The translations under genes and the position numbers were made by a program. The notes beneath the pieces were generated by a model, which was given only the letters and a program-made list of their open reading frames with translations, did no database searches and was not told the origin of the DNA. Shown here piece by piece: positions 8,569 to 18,087 of a DNA stretch of 64,000 nucleotides. The DNA is taken from the NCBI RefSeq assembly GCF_017874595.1, contig NZ_JAGILA010000008.1, positions 302,738 through 366,737 on the forward strand. The letters are read 5' to 3'. The stretch is from Sinorhizobium kostiense (GTDB lineage: Bacteria; Pseudomonadota; Alphaproteobacteria; Rhizobiales; Rhizobiaceae). Numbering within the stretch: position 1 is the stretch's first letter; the number at the start of each line of letters is the position of its first letter.

Positions 8569-9382
8569 AGCTTTTCTCCACTTCGCCGCGCAGCGATGAC
8601 CAGATGTTGCGATAAAGATCCATGAAGCGTGGATCGAGCTTGATTTCAGCGACGTCGCGCGGGCGTTCAAGATCGACGGGGAAGCTGTCGATCACCCTCG
8701 ATCGCGGACCGGCGGCAAGCACCACGACCCGATCGCCGAGGGCAATCGCCTCCTCGAGGTCGTGTGTGATCATCACCACGGCGCGCCGTTCCTCCTGCCA
8801 AAGCCGCAATAGCTCGTTCTGCATCAGATGGCGGGTATGGATATCGAGCGCCGAGAAGGGCTCGTCCATCAGGATGACCTTGGGGCCGGTGATCAGAGCC
8901 TGGGCCATCTGCACGCGCTTGCGCTGACCGCCTGAAAGCTGATGCGGATAGCGATGCTCGAACCCTTTGAGTCCGACCTTCGCCAGCCATCTCATCGACT
9001 GCTCGCGACGTTCGGTAGCACCGACACCCTTGAACATGGGACCGAGCTCAACGTTCTCGATCGCGGTCTTCCACGGAAGCAATGCATCCTGCTGGAATAG
9101 ATAACCGATGTCGTTCTGAATCCCGCTCACCGGCTGACCATCGATTGATACGGTGCCACTTGCAGGTTTCAGCAGGCCGGCAATCGCATTGAGTATTGTG
9201 CTCTTGCCGCAGCCGGTGGGGCCAACGATGGCGAGGAACTCGCAATCGGAGACTTTCAGGTTCACATCCTGCACGGCTACGTAGGCGCCGAAGGCCATGG
9301 TCACCGACTCGAGGGAAACCATCGACTCTGCTTGATGAGGGTTGTCCGTCGGCGGTGCGGGTTTTACTACGGCCAATGCCAT
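8552..9382 (-). CDS. ABC transporter ATP-binding protein, SsuB/TauB family
   Basis: Cytoplasmic ATPase (276 aa) driving the adjacent importer. Walker A is GPTGCGKST at residues 54-62, the Q-loop is in LFQQDALLPW, the signature is LSGGQRKRV (R in place of the more common Q at position 6), Walker B is VILMDEP, and the switch His is in MITHDLEEA. The N-terminal ~20 residues precede the usual domain start. It lies 12 nt after the binding-protein gene and overlaps the permease gene. Confidence 0.93.
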   Translation of the reverse strand: MALAVVKPAPPTDNPHQAESMVSLESVTMAFGAYVAVQDVNLKVSDCEFLAIVGPTGCGKSTILNAIAGLLKPASGTVSIDGQPVSGIQNDIGYLFQQDALLPWKTAIENVELGPMFKGVGATERREQSMRWLAKVGLKGFEHRYPHQLSGGQRKRVQMAQALITGPKVILMDEPFSALDIHTRHLMQNELLRLWQEERRAVVMITHDLEEAIALGDRVVVLAAGPRSRVIDSFPVDLERPRDVAEIKLDPRFMDLYRNIWSSLRGEVEKSYERHD

Positions 9383-9394
9383 GACCTCCTCCTG

Positions 9395-10396
9395 TCAGTT
9401 GGCGGCGACGTTCGGGACCTTGCCGACGAACTCGTTCGTGTAGGTTTTCGTAAGGTCGATTTCAGCCGCGGCGACTTTTTCGTTGAAGCTCTTCAGGACG
9501 GCGAGCGGAGTTTTGATATCCTCGTCGTGGATATGCCCGTCCTTTGAGAAGATCGCCTTCGCGTTCTCGACCGCCTTGATGTAGGTGTCACGATCGCCGG
9601 AGATGAACTCCTTCGGCAGCTTGTCGACGATCTCTTCCGCGGAGTGGCTGTTCATCCACACGAGCGCTTTGACCGTCGCATTCGTGACCTTCTGGATCGT
9701 CTCGGGATTTTCCTCGATATAGCTCTGCGTGGCATAGAGGACGGAGGTTGGGTAGATCCCGCCATAGATCGCCTTGGCACCCTCGTCGCTGCGCCCGTCG
9801 ATCAGGATCTTGCCGACGCCCTTGGCCTCGATGAAGGTCGCTGCCGGATCGTAGTTGACGAGGAGGTCGACCTTGCCCTGTTCAAGGGCCGCGACGGCCG
9901 CAGAGCCGGACCCAACGCCGATCAGCGAGATGTCGTCCGCGGACAAGCCGTTGCGCTGCAGGTAATAGCGGACGAAGAAATCGGAAGACGAGCCCGGCGA
10001 GGTAATCCCGACTTTTGCCCCCTTGATCGTTTCCGGTTTTTCAGGGTCGAACGTGCTGTTCTTGCCGCCAGCCAGCACTAGCCCGGAATTGCGGGCGAGC
10101 TGCACGAAGGCCACGACAGCCTTCTTCTGCGACTGCATCTGGATTGTATGGTCGTAGAAGCCGACGGCAATATCCGTCGAGCCGGCAACAAGCGCCTGAA
10201 GCGTCTTGGACCCGCCCGACGCGAAGTTTTCGACGGTCACCTCCAGGCCTTCCTGTTCGTAAAGGCCGAGCCCCTGGGCGACCGGAAAGGGAAGATTGTT
10301 GAGGTTGTAAGAGCCGACGCTGATGCGGACGGTATCCGCGAACGCGGAACCGGCAAAGGCGACGGTTGCCGCGAGGGCGAGCATGAGCTTGCGCAT
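9395..10396 (-). CDS. ABC transporter substrate-binding protein, NMT1/SsuA-like
   Basis: Periplasmic binding protein (333 aa) with signal peptide MRKLMLALAATVAFAGSAFA. The body is an NMT1/THI5-type type-II binding fold, with motifs PFPVAQGLGLYEQEGLEV, SGGSKTLQALVAGSTDIAVG and KGAKVGITSPGSSSDFFVRYY. This family binds sulfonates, taurine, pyrimidines and aromatic acids. It lies 45 nt after the tautomerase-like gene, so an organic acid is a reasonable guess. First gene of the transporter part of the operon. Confidence 0.9.
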   Translation of the reverse strand: MRKLMLALAATVAFAGSAFADTVRISVGSYNLNNLPFPVAQGLGLYEQEGLEVTVENFASGGSKTLQALVAGSTDIAVGFYDHTIQMQSQKKAVVAFVQLARNSGLVLAGGKNSTFDPEKPETIKGAKVGITSPGSSSDFFVRYYLQRNGLSADDISLIGVGSGSAAVAALEQGKVDLLVNYDPAATFIEAKGVGKILIDGRSDEGAKAIYGGIYPTSVLYATQSYIEENPETIQKVTNATVKALVWMNSHSAEEIVDKLPKEFISGDRDTYIKAVENAKAIFSKDGHIHDEDIKTPLAVLKSFNEKVAAAEIDLTKTYTNEFVGKVPNVAAN

Positions 10397-10441
10397 GATA
10401 TTCTCCTCCTGTTGGTGGCGCCCTCCCGGCGGCCACGATCA

Positions 10442-11524
10442 TTATGCCGCGCAACCCAGTTGCGTGACAGGTTTTGCGAATACATGTCCTTCGAACAGCC
10501 GCCTGGCGGTGCGAAGGATTCCGGCGACGATTTTGCCGTCCCTTTCGTAGAGTTTGACATCCAGGTGGCCGCTTGGGTGCTCTATGGAAAGAACAACTGG
10601 AGGGGTACGACCGCCCAGTAGAAGCGAAGCGACCGTATCCTGGCTTATGCAGGCGGTGGCGATCCCTACGGCGCCTGTGGTTGCGAGCGATGGATGGCAT
10701 TGATGCGGCATGAAATACCGTACGCTGATGTCGCCTCCCGACTTTGCCGGGGAAATGAGCACCGGCTTCGGTGTTACCTGATCGCACACGTTTCCAAGGC
10801 CCATCCGTTCGCCAGCAGAGATGCGCAGCTTTTCCAGCCGTCCCAGCAGTTCCTGATCAGCATTGAGTTCAGCCGCGGACTCGAAGCCGGACGCGCCGAT
10901 CGAGTCTGCCTCGATCAAAATCATCGGCATCGCGCAGTCGATACAGGTGACGGCCACACCATCGATCAAGTCGATTGGCTTGCCTGTGGGAAAGAGCTGA
11001 CCGGTACGCGCCCCGGCTGCGTCCATGAAGGTCAATGCGATCGGCGCCGCCCGGCCGGGCACGCCGTCAATTGCAGCTTCGCCGAGATAGGAGACGCTGC
11101 CGTTCGGAGTGGGAACTTCGGCCTCGATCAGCTTGCTGGTGTTGACGTTGTGGATCCGCACGAGCGTCGTTTCTCCACGAACCGGCACAAGTCCAGCCTC
11201 GATGGCAAACGGGCCGACCGCAGCCAGCATGTTGCCGCAGTTTGGGGAGGTATCGACAATCTGTTGGTCGACCCGCACCTGAGCAAAGAGATAGTCCACA
11301 TCGGCGCCAGGAATGCTGGCGGGCCCGACGATAGCCACCTTGCTCGTGACGGGGTTGCCGCCACCAATGCCGTCTATCTGCAACGGATGGCCCGAGCCCA
11401 TGACGGACAGCAGGATCTTGTCACGCTGACCGGCAGCCGCGGGAAGATCGCTGGCCAAGAAGAAGGGACCCTTCGAGGTGCCGCCTCTCATCAGTACGCA
11501 AGGGATCGCCAACAGGTCGTTCAT
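10442..11524 (-). CDS. PrpF-family isomerase, 4-oxalomesaconate tautomerase-like
   Basis: A 360-residue enzyme of the PrpF family, which shares the diaminopimelate-epimerase fold. Start motif CVLMRGGTSKGPFFLASDLP is the PrpF/GalD signature. The first catalytic-type Cys lies in TSPNCGNMLAAVGPFAIE. The C-terminal half has HQCHPSLATTGAVGIATAC. Family members isomerise aconitate or tautomerise 4-oxalomesaconate in gallate/protocatechuate degradation. The ABC importer follows in the same direction and a LysR regulator is divergent, so a small catabolic unit for an aromatic or tricarboxylic acid is plausible. No ring-cleavage enzyme is in the window. Confidence 0.8.
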   Translation of the reverse strand: MNDLLAIPCVLMRGGTSKGPFFLASDLPAAAGQRDKILLSVMGSGHPLQIDGIGGGNPVTSKVAIVGPASIPGADVDYLFAQVRVDQQIVDTSPNCGNMLAAVGPFAIEAGLVPVRGETTLVRIHNVNTSKLIEAEVPTPNGSVSYLGEAAIDGVPGRAAPIALTFMDAAGARTGQLFPTGKPIDLIDGVAVTCIDCAMPMILIEADSIGASGFESAAELNADQELLGRLEKLRISAGERMGLGNVCDQVTPKPVLISPAKSGGDISVRYFMPHQCHPSLATTGAVGIATACISQDTVASLLLGGRTPPVVLSIEHPSGHLDVKLYERDGKIVAGILRTARRLFEGHVFAKPVTQLGCAA

Positions 11525-11638
11525 CGCTTGTGCTTCCGCCCGAATTATGTCATCGCCGTATTAATCAGCGCTATTTGATCCAATTATCGGAAGAGGCGTT
11601 TATTTGTGAAATGCTAAGAATCGGGGGATTGATGCGGA
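11525..11638. promoter_or_regulatory. Divergent promoter region, LysR regulator and tautomerase/ABC operon
   Basis: A 114-nt AT-richer gap between divergent genes. An imperfect dyad ATCA-N8-TGAT lies at 11564-11579, ~40-55 nt before the tautomerase start. It is a candidate LysR-type site but does not fit the strict T-N11-A form. Confidence 0.4.
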
Positions 11639-12538
11639 ATGAGCATTAATTGCGAAATCCTTGATCTGCGAGCCTTCCTGAGCGTCGTAGAGTTGGAGAG
11701 TTTTCATCGCGCCGCCGACGCCTTGCACCTGTCACAGCCCGCGTTGAGCCGCCGCATTCAAAAACTGGAGCAGGTTATCGGAGCGCCTCTCTTGGAACGG
11801 ACAACCAGGCACGTATCCGCGACGGCTCTCGGTACAGAGCTTGTGCCACTTGTCCGACGCATGCTGGAGGAGTTCGATGGCTCACTGTTTGCTGTCCGTG
11901 ACGTTGGACCCAATCGAGGCGGATTGGTGACAATCGCATGCCTCCCCACCGCGGCATTCTACTTCCTGCCTACCGTCATCCGACAGTTCAATGAGGAATA
12001 TCCGAACATCCGCTTTCGTATCCTCGACTTGCCGGCGACCGACGGTCTGCAAGCCGTCGCACGCGGGGAGGTGGAGTTCGGAATAAACATCATGGGCACG
12101 TCGGATCCGGACCTCACCTTCGAGCGGCTCGCGGAAGACCCGTTCGTGCTTGCAGCGCGCAAGGATCACCTTCTTGCAGCAAAGCCATGGGTCGGGTGGG
12201 CGGAACTGGAGCCCTATCATCTGATCACGGTTCATCGATCAAGTGGCAACAGAACGCTGCTCGACGCGGCACTGGCAAAATCGAATATCAAGCTTCGCTG
12301 GTTCTACGAGGTAACCCATCTATCCACCTCCCTCGGGTTGGTCGAGGCAGGCCTCGGGATTTCGGTGCTGCCAAGAATGGCAACCCCGCGAGAAGACCAT
12401 CCATTTCTGATCACCCGCCCAATCCGCAATCCCGAGATATCACGCACTATCGGCGTGGTTCGCCGTCGTGGCGGCACCTTGTCGCCGGCGGCAGAGCGAT
12501 TTCTCAAGATGCTGATAGATGTATGGGGAAGTGATTAA
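11639..12538 (+). CDS. LysR-family transcriptional regulator
   Basis: A 299-residue LTTR. The winged HTH is at residues ~10-65 (FLSVVELESFHRAADALHLS, QPALSRRIQKLEQ), followed by a co-inducer domain with GLVTIACLPTAAFYFLPTVI. It is transcribed away from the PrpF/ABC genes from a shared 114-nt region, the classic layout for an activator of the divergent operon. Its inducer is unknown. Downstream, 77 nt after the stop, an 8-bp inverted repeat CAGCTATC/GATAGCTG (12615-12643) may help end the transcript; otherwise 12539-12829 holds nothing I can support. Confidence 0.9.
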   Translation: MSINCEILDLRAFLSVVELESFHRAADALHLSQPALSRRIQKLEQVIGAPLLERTTRHVSATALGTELVPLVRRMLEEFDGSLFAVRDVGPNRGGLVTIACLPTAAFYFLPTVIRQFNEEYPNIRFRILDLPATDGLQAVARGEVEFGINIMGTSDPDLTFERLAEDPFVLAARKDHLLAAKPWVGWAELEPYHLITVHRSSGNRTLLDAALAKSNIKLRWFYEVTHLSTSLGLVEAGLGISVLPRMATPREDHPFLITRPIRNPEISRTIGVVRRRGGTLSPAAERFLKMLIDVWGSD

Positions 12539-12829
12539 GAGGCGCTAAGAAATCGACAGCCGTTCGTTGCGTCGCCACGCGATAGACTGCAGAAACTCGC
12601 CGTCATCACAATCGCAGCTATCGTCCGATGGATCAGATAGCTGTCCGCACCACCGGATCGCCAGGCGAGCACAGCTGCGCCAGGGCCAGTCTCGCCTGGA
12701 CCTCCGCATAGCGGCCACGCACGGCCGCTCGGAGCCACTGCTTCCAAGTACCGGCGATTCCTGCGATTTTGAACTTTTGCGACGTTCAAACGTTTTCCTT
12801 GTCCTCGCAAGTGCGCGGAGGACGTAGCC

Positions 12830-12934
12830 ATGCGTCGCGACATGCAGCGTTTCATGATGATCGAACTGATCGCGGTCATTGCCGCGCTCGCGGTGGTGTC
12901 GGCGATCATGGTCGTCACGCTGCTTCCCGGCTGA
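12830..12934 (+). CDS. 34-aa single-span membrane peptide resembling a type IV pilin N-terminus
   Basis: A tiny gene with a strong ribosome site: GGAGGA, 7 nt, ATG. The peptide starts MRRDMQRFMMIELIAVIAAL and continues as one hydrophobic helix to its end. The F-M-M-I-E-L block is like the FTLIEL start of type IV pilins, including the Glu at mature position 5, but the prepilin Gly before Phe is Arg here and no globular domain follows. The GcrA-tail-like gene starts 32 nt downstream. Function unknown; the pilin likeness may be chance in a hydrophobic helix. Confidence 0.55.
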   Translation: MRRDMQRFMMIELIAVIAALAVVSAIMVVTLLPG

Positions 12935-12966
12935 TCGAACCAGCGCAGAACATCACCGCATCTTCA

Positions 12967-13182
12967 ATGAACAAGCTCGAAACAGAATTCGCCCCTGCAA
13001 GCCGATACGACACGGAGCGACTGCCCTTTGCCAAGCGGCTGGAAGATCTGCAGCCCGGCGAGTGCATCTGGCCGATCAACAGCGGCGGCCCGTATCTCTT
13101 CTGCGCGGCAAAGACCAATGGAAGATATTGCCCGCACCACAAGGCGAGATTGCTGCAGAAGAGGGGCGGACACGGCGACTGA
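12967..13182 (+). CDS. Small protein with a GcrA-tail-like Cys/His motif
   Basis: A 71-residue protein whose second half, ECIWPINSGGPYLFCAAK then GRYCPHHKARL, resembles the C-terminus of the alphaproteobacterial cell-cycle factor GcrA (C-x-WPI ... FC ... YC-x-HH). The N-terminal DNA-binding half of GcrA is absent. Three Cys and two His could bind a metal. No good ribosome site precedes this ATG, so the start is uncertain; coupling to the upstream 34-aa gene is possible. A hairpin terminator follows at once. Confidence 0.55.
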   Translation: MNKLETEFAPASRYDTERLPFAKRLEDLQPGECIWPINSGGPYLFCAAKTNGRYCPHHKARLLQKRGGHGD

Positions 13183-13186
13183 CAAA

Positions 13187-13229
13187 AGGGCAAGAAGCGC
13201 GGCAAGATTAGCCGCGGTTTCTGCCCTTC
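13187..13229 (+). terminator. Long hairpin after the GcrA-like gene
   Basis: AAGGGCAAGAAGCGCGGC pairs with GCCGCGGTTTCTGCCCTT with a few mismatches, around an AAGATTA loop. It lies between convergent genes and could serve both. Confidence 0.6.
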
Positions 13230-13246
13230 GACCAAGCGGTTACTCG

Positions 13247-13408
13247 TCAGTAAGATACGCGCAGGCCGCCGGGGCTCGACGCGCCGAAATCGGGAACGGG
13301 GTTCGGGCCGTACCATTGCGCATAAGTTGTGTTGCCGTCGCCGGTACTGGCGCATCCCGCGAGGGCCGCAACCGTCAATGCGGCAGCGATCAGACGTATA
13401 AGGGCCAT
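13247..13408 (-). CDS. Small lipoprotein, 53 aa
   Basis: The peptide MALIRLIAAALTVAALAGC has a lipobox LAGC with Cys19 as lipid site. The mature part is ~35 residues and Gly/Pro/Tyr-rich (TTYAQWYGPNPVPDFG). GGAGA lies 4 nt ahead of the ATG. It converges with the GcrA-like gene and lies downstream of nrdJ on the same strand, but the 175-nt gap with a hairpin argues for separate transcription. No family recognised. Confidence 0.65.
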   Translation of the reverse strand: MALIRLIAAALTVAALAGCASTGDGNTTYAQWYGPNPVPDFGASSPGGLRVSY

Positions 13409-13498
13409 AGTTTCTCCGATTCTGATTCGTCAGATGCAGCAGAAGTTGCGGCATTCGGAGCGGTCAGTCTATCTCATTCTTATGAGGTTCTTCTTTGG

Positions 13499-13526
13499 TC
13501 CAGCCCGAGGTCTCCTTCGGGCTGGA
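13499..13526 (-). terminator. Hairpin downstream of nrdJ
   Basis: TCCAGCCCGA and TCGGGCTGGA form a 10-bp stem, 58 nt after the nrdJ stop. No T-run follows, so it is a weak or factor-assisted terminator at best. Confidence 0.5.
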
Positions 13527-13583
13527 GCGTTGTTGGCGGTGATGCGCCTATATGTATGCTGCTGCTACGGCTGGTGGTTCTAA

Positions 13584-16500
13584 TCAGCTGCACCCGCTCG
13601 TGGCACCGCACGTGTCGCACTTCTCGCAGGTGCCATTCCTGACCATCGTGAAGTTCTGGCACTCGGAGCACATGTTGCCGGTATAGCCCTGCATGATCGA
13701 GCGGGCGCGGCGCTCGGCTTCGACCTTCTTCGCCTCCGATTTGGCGGCAGCGGCTTCCGCGGCGGCCTTGTCGGAGAAGAGGGCGGTCACTTCCTGTTCG
13801 ACCTCACCGGCGATCTCCTCGGCAAGCTCGGCGGCGCGCTCCTCGTAGTCGCGCTTGAAGGCGACGACTTCCGAGCTTGCCGCAGCCGTTGCCGGCTCCA
13901 GCTTGCGGACGGCATTGCCGGCGATCGAGGTGACGGTGGCGCCGATCGAGGAGCGAGCGGGGGCAGCGGTGGAAGCGCCCTTCGGCTCGGAGCGCTCGCC
14001 AGAGCCGCCGACGAGAGTCGGCTTGTAGCCGCGGGTCCAGCCGGTCGATACGAGATTGGTCTTGCCCTCCTGTATGCCGCGGCCAAGCGCCGTGTTGCTG
14101 AAATCGGACGTGTCGACATGGGCAAGATCGTGGCGGCCGAGATAGGAGACGGCGAGTTCGCGGAATACGTAGTCGAGGATCGACGTCGCGTTCTTGATCG
14201 CATCGTTGCCCTGGACCATGCCGGCCGGCTCGAACTTGGTGAAGGTGAATGCCTCCACATATTCCTCGAGCGGCACGCCATATTGCAGGCCGAGGGAGAT
14301 GGCGATTGCGAAGTTGTTCATCATCGCGCGGAAGGCGGCACCTTCCTTATGCATGTCGATAAAGATCTCGCCCAAGCGCCCATCGCCGAATTCTCCGGTC
14401 CGCAGATAGACCTTGTGGCCGCCGACGATGGCCTTCTGGGTATAGCCCTGGCGGCGGTTCGGCAGTTTCTCGCGGGCGCGCACCACCTTCTCGATGACGC
14501 GCTCGACGATCTTCTCGGTGATGGCGACGGCTTGTGCGGCGGCCGGCGCTTGCATCAGCTCTTCGATTGCCTCTTCCTCGTCTTCGTCCTCGATCAGCGA
14601 AGCGTTGAGCGGCTGCGACAGCTTGGAGCCGTCGCGGTAGAGCGCGTTCGCCTTGAGCGCGAGCTTCCAGGAAAGCATATAGGCGTTCTTGCAATCCTCG
14701 ACGGTCGCTTCGTTCGCCATGTTGATCGTCTTGGAGATCGCGCCGGAGATGAAGGGCTGGGCAGCCGCCATCATGCGGATGTGGCTTTCGACCGAAAGGT
14801 AGCGCTTACCAATCTTGCCGCAGGGATTGGCGCAATCGAAGACCGGCAGGTGCTCGGCCTTCAGGAACGGCGCACCCTCGAGCGTCATCGCGCCGCAGAC
14901 GTGGATATTGGCGGCTTCGATGTCCTTCCTGGAGAAGCCGATATGCTCGAGCAGGTTGAAGTCCATCGAGGCGAGCTGTTCGTCGCTGACCTTCAGCGTC
15001 TCTTTCAGGAAGTCGGCGCCGAGCGTCCACTGATTGAAGACGAACTTGATGTCGAAGGCGGATTTGAGAGCCGCGTTCACCGCATCGATCTTCTCGTCGG
15101 CGAAGCCCTTGGCCTTCAGCGTCGTCGGATTGATTGCCGGCGCCTGGTTGAGGTTGCCATGGCCGACCGCATAGGCCTCGATCTCGGCGATCTGGCTCTC
15201 CGAATAGCCGAGCGTTCTGAGCGCCTCGGGCACGGCGCGGTTGATGATCTTGAAATAGCCGCCGCCGGCGAGCTTCTTGAACTTCACCAGCGCAAAATCG
15301 GGCTCGATGCCGGTGGTGTCGCAATCCATGACGAGGCCGATCGTGCCGGTCGGCGCGATCACCGTCGCCTGGGCGTTGCGGTAGCCGTGCTTCTCGCCGA
15401 GCTCGACGGCTTGATCCCAGGCGCTCTTGGCATGCGCGACCAGATCCTGGTCCGGGCAATCGGCGTGGACGAGCGCGACCGGGTTGACCGACAGGCCCTC
15501 GTAGCCGGAGGTCTCGCCATGCGCCGCGCGGCGATGGTTGCGCATCACGCGCAGCATGTTGTCGCGGTTCGGCGCAAAGCCGGGGAAGGGGCCGAGCTTG
15601 GCTGAGATTTCGGCCGAAGTCGCATAGGCAATACCGGTCATGATCGCCGTCAGCGCGCCGGCGATGGCGCGTCCCTCGGGCGAATCATAGGGAATGCCCG
15701 ACGACATCAGAAGGCCGCCGATATTGGCATAGCCGAGGCCGAGCGTGCGGTACTCATAAGAGAGCTCGGCGATTTCGCGCGACGGGAACTGAGCCATCAT
15801 CACCGAGACTTCGAGCACGATCGTCCAGAGGCGGACGGCATGTTCGTAGTCGGCGATGTTGATCCGCTTGGTCGCCGCATCCTTGAACTGCATCAGGTTG
15901 AGCGAAGCGAGGTTGCAGGCCGTGTCGTCGAGGAACATGTATTCCGAGCACGGGTTCGACGCGCGGATCGGGCCGGCCGCCGGGCAGGTGTGCCAGTCGT
16001 TCATCGTCGTGTTGAAGTGCAGCCCCGGATCGGCGGAAGCCCAGGCGGCATAGGAGATCGACTCCCAGAGGTCACGTGCCTTGACCGTCTTCATCACCCG
16101 GCCATCCTTGCGGGCGGTCAGGTGCCAGTCGCCGTCGGCCTCGACCGCGCGCAGGAAGTCGTCCTTGATGGAGACGGAGTTGTTGGAGTTCTGTCCGGAG
16201 ACCGTCAGATAGGCTTCCGAATCCCAGTCGGTGTCATAGGTCTTGAACTGGATATCCTTGTAGCCCTGGCGCGCGAACTGGATGACGCGCTTGACGTAGT
16301 TTTCCGGCACCAACGCCTGCTTGGCGGCGCGGATCTCGCGCTTCAAGGCCGGGTTCTGCTTGGGGTCGAAGCACGCATCGTCGCTGCCGTCGCAATTGAC
16401 GCAGGCCTTCATGATAGCCTTCAGGTGCTTGGCGACGATCTTCGAGCCGGTGACGAGCGCGGCAACCTTCTGCTCTTCCTTGACCTTCCAGTTGATGTAT

Positions 16501-17375
16501 TCCTCGATGTCCGGATGGTCGATGTCAACGACCACCATCTTGGCGGCGCGGCGCGTCGTGCCGCCCGACTTGATGGCGCCGGCGGCGCGGTCGCCGATCT
16601 TCAGGAAGCTCATGAGGCCGGAGGACTTGCCGCCGCCCGACAGCTTTTCCCCCTCGGCGCGAAGCTGTGAGAAGTTGGAGCCGGTGCCGGAGCCGTATTT
16701 GAACAGACGCGCTTCCCGCACCCACAGATCCATGATGCCGCCCTCGTTGACGAGGTCGTCGGCGACCGACTGGATGAAGCATGCATGCGGCTGGGGATGT
16801 TCGTAAGCGGACTTGGACTTCGTCAGCTTGCCGGTGAAGGGGTCGACATAGAAGTGGCCCTGGCCGGGACCGTCAATGCCATAGGCCCAGTGCAGGCCGG
16901 TATTGAACCATTGCGGCGAATTCGGCGCGACGCGCTGGGTGGCGAGCATATAGGCAAGCTCGTCTCGGAAGGCGCTGGCATCCTCTTCCGTGTCGAAATA
17001 GCCGCCCTTCCAGCCCCAATAGGTCCAGGTGCCGGCAAGGCGATCGAAGACCTGGCGAGCGTCGGTTTCCGAGCCGAATTGCTCCTCCTTCCGCAGCGCC
17101 TTCTGCGCTTCGGTGTCCGGTACCGAGCGCCAGAGAAAGGAGGGTACGTCGTTTTCCTCGACGCGCTTCAGCTTTGAAGGGACACCCGCCTTGCGGAAAT
17201 ACTTCTGCGCGAGGATGTCGGCGGCAACCTGGGAGAACTGCGCCGGCACATCGATGTTCTCAAGACGGAAAACGATTGAGCCGTCCGGGTTCTTGATCTC
17301 ACTCGTCGCCTTGCGGAATTCTATCTCGGCATAGGCGGATTGCCCTGCCTTGGTGAACCGGCGTTCGATCTTCAT
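13584..17375 (-). CDS. nrdJ: Adenosylcobalamin-dependent (class II) ribonucleotide reductase
   Basis: Class II RNR (1263 aa) making deoxyribonucleotides without an oxygen-dependent radical subunit; it uses vitamin B12. RNR-fold motifs include [51 protein letters not shown] and the finger region [10 protein letters not shown]. The Cys-rich tail ([22 protein letters not shown]) is the redox/zinc segment of large NrdJ proteins. AGGA lies 7 nt before the ATG chosen; the open frame runs 127 codons further upstream, through the control region, and is not coding. Two NrdR-type boxes lie 113-159 nt ahead. No B12 riboswitch is seen upstream. Confidence 0.97.
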   Translation of the reverse strand: MKIERRFTKAGQSAYAEIEFRKATSEIKNPDGSIVFRLENIDVPAQFSQVAADILAQKYFRKAGVPSKLKRVEENDVPSFLWRSVPDTEAQKALRKEEQFGSETDARQVFDRLAGTWTYWGWKGGYFDTEEDASAFRDELAYMLATQRVAPNSPQWFNTGLHWAYGIDGPGQGHFYVDPFTGKLTKSKSAYEHPQPHACFIQSVADDLVNEGGIMDLWVREARLFKYGSGTGSNFSQLRAEGEKLSGGGKSSGLMSFLKIGDRAAGAIKSGGTTRRAAKMVVVDIDHPDIEEYINWKVKEEQKVAALVTGSKIVAKHLKAIMKACVNCDGSDDACFDPKQNPALKREIRAAKQALVPENYVKRVIQFARQGYKDIQFKTYDTDWDSEAYLTVSGQNSNNSVSIKDDFLRAVEADGDWHLTARKDGRVMKTVKARDLWESISYAAWASADPGLHFNTTMNDWHTCPAAGPIRASNPCSEYMFLDDTACNLASLNLMQFKDAATKRINIADYEHAVRLWTIVLEVSVMMAQFPSREIAELSYEYRTLGLGYANIGGLLMSSGIPYDSPEGRAIAGALTAIMTGIAYATSAEISAKLGPFPGFAPNRDNMLRVMRNHRRAAHGETSGYEGLSVNPVALVHADCPDQDLVAHAKSAWDQAVELGEKHGYRNAQATVIAPTGTIGLVMDCDTTGIEPDFALVKFKKLAGGGYFKIINRAVPEALRTLGYSESQIAEIEAYAVGHGNLNQAPAINPTTLKAKGFADEKIDAVNAALKSAFDIKFVFNQWTLGADFLKETLKVSDEQLASMDFNLLEHIGFSRKDIEAANIHVCGAMTLEGAPFLKAEHLPVFDCANPCGKIGKRYLSVESHIRMMAAAQPFISGAISKTINMANEATVEDCKNAYMLSWKLALKANALYRDGSKLSQPLNASLIEDEDEEEAIEELMQAPAAAQAVAITEKIVERVIEKVVRAREKLPNRRQGYTQKAIVGGHKVYLRTGEFGDGRLGEIFIDMHKEGAAFRAMMNNFAIAISLGLQYGVPLEEYVEAFTFTKFEPAGMVQGNDAIKNATSILDYVFRELAVSYLGRHDLAHVDTSDFSNTALGRGIQEGKTNLVSTGWTRGYKPTLVGGSGERSEPKGASTAAPARSSIGATVTSIAGNAVRKLEPATAAASSEVVAFKRDYEERAAELAEEIAGEVEQEVTALFSDKAAAEAAAAKSEAKKVEAERRARSIMQGYTGNMCSECQNFTMVRNGTCEKCDTCGATSGCS

Positions 17376-17487
17376 TGTCCCGTCCTTTGTTGCCATGCGC
17401 CAAGGCGCAGTTAACCCCGCCCGGCCGCGAGGTCTCTCGCAGCCAGCTTCCAGCTTCCGTTCTCTCAAGGAAACCCAGACCTGGGTG

Positions 17488-17534
17488 CTCCTGTATCTTG
17501 TGATAATGCTGGCTGCAAACACTAAATATAGTAT
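17488..17534. promoter_or_regulatory. Pair of NrdR boxes upstream of nrdJ
   Basis: ACACTAAATATAGTAT (17519-17534) matches 14 of 16 positions of the NrdR consensus. A weaker partner, CTCCTGTATCTTGTGA (17488-17503, 10 of 16), sits exactly 31 bp away. NrdR boxes typically come in pairs about three helical turns apart, so this is a good candidate for ATP/dATP-responsive repression of nrdJ. Confidence 0.75.
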
Positions 17535-18087
17535 TAACAGGTTGTTTACGCCAGCCTGAATGTCGCTTCGGCGCCCCGAAAAATCGCGCAGGAATTCCCA
17601 CTGCGGCCAGGCGGCATCACCCGCTCGATCGCATGCCGGAACCGACGATTTGTGGAAATGAACCGGCCTCTCAACTTTCCGGTTCGCCGCCGTCGCAACT
17701 TGCAATCCATTAACCGTGAATCGCCGCTCAGCGTCAAGGGGTGGTTTGTGACGCAATTTTGAACGCTACATCTTGTGTGGACGGATTGTGGAAAACGGGG
17801 ACATCAGCCAAGCCCTTGAAAATCAGGGGCTTCCGTTGATTGCCTGCAACAGAGCCGAAATGACCGGCGCGCGACCAGATTTTTCAGGGGTAAAAAAACA
17901 GGTAAAGAAGCAACACTCCACGCCACCGGCGATTGCACCGAAACCGAAACCGTGGTGAGCGCCTGTGATTCGGTGACGGCACATTTGAAGTTTCAAGCTT
18001 CTCCGCAGCACTCGGGGAACGTTACGGCATGTGAATCACGCTGCGACAGGGGACGAAGTGATTCGGCTCCGAGGGCGCAAACCCGGT
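17535..18087. other. Intergenic stretch between the nrdJ promoter and the DUF72 gene
   Basis: About 550 nt with no gene I can support. Short open frames on both strands have no ribosome site and no recognisable protein. An A-rich patch (GGGGTAAAAAAACAGG) lies near 17890. nrdJ promoter elements may reach into the left part. Confidence 0.4.

Noticed and set aside
11564..11579. Strict T-N11-A LysR box
   Set aside because: The dyad ATCA-N8-TGAT has a 12-nt inner spacing; kept only as a weak candidate.
14118..15605. 495-codon plus-strand frame opposite nrdJ
   Set aside because: Antisense shadow of a well-conserved gene; no family resemblance.
17376..17760. Cobalamin riboswitch ahead of nrdJ
   Set aside because: I looked for the conserved B12-box core on the minus strand and did not find it; NrdR boxes explain control better.
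17773..17958. 61-codon plus-strand frame after the nrdJ promoter
   Set aside because: No ribosome site, no similarity recognised, low-complexity end.
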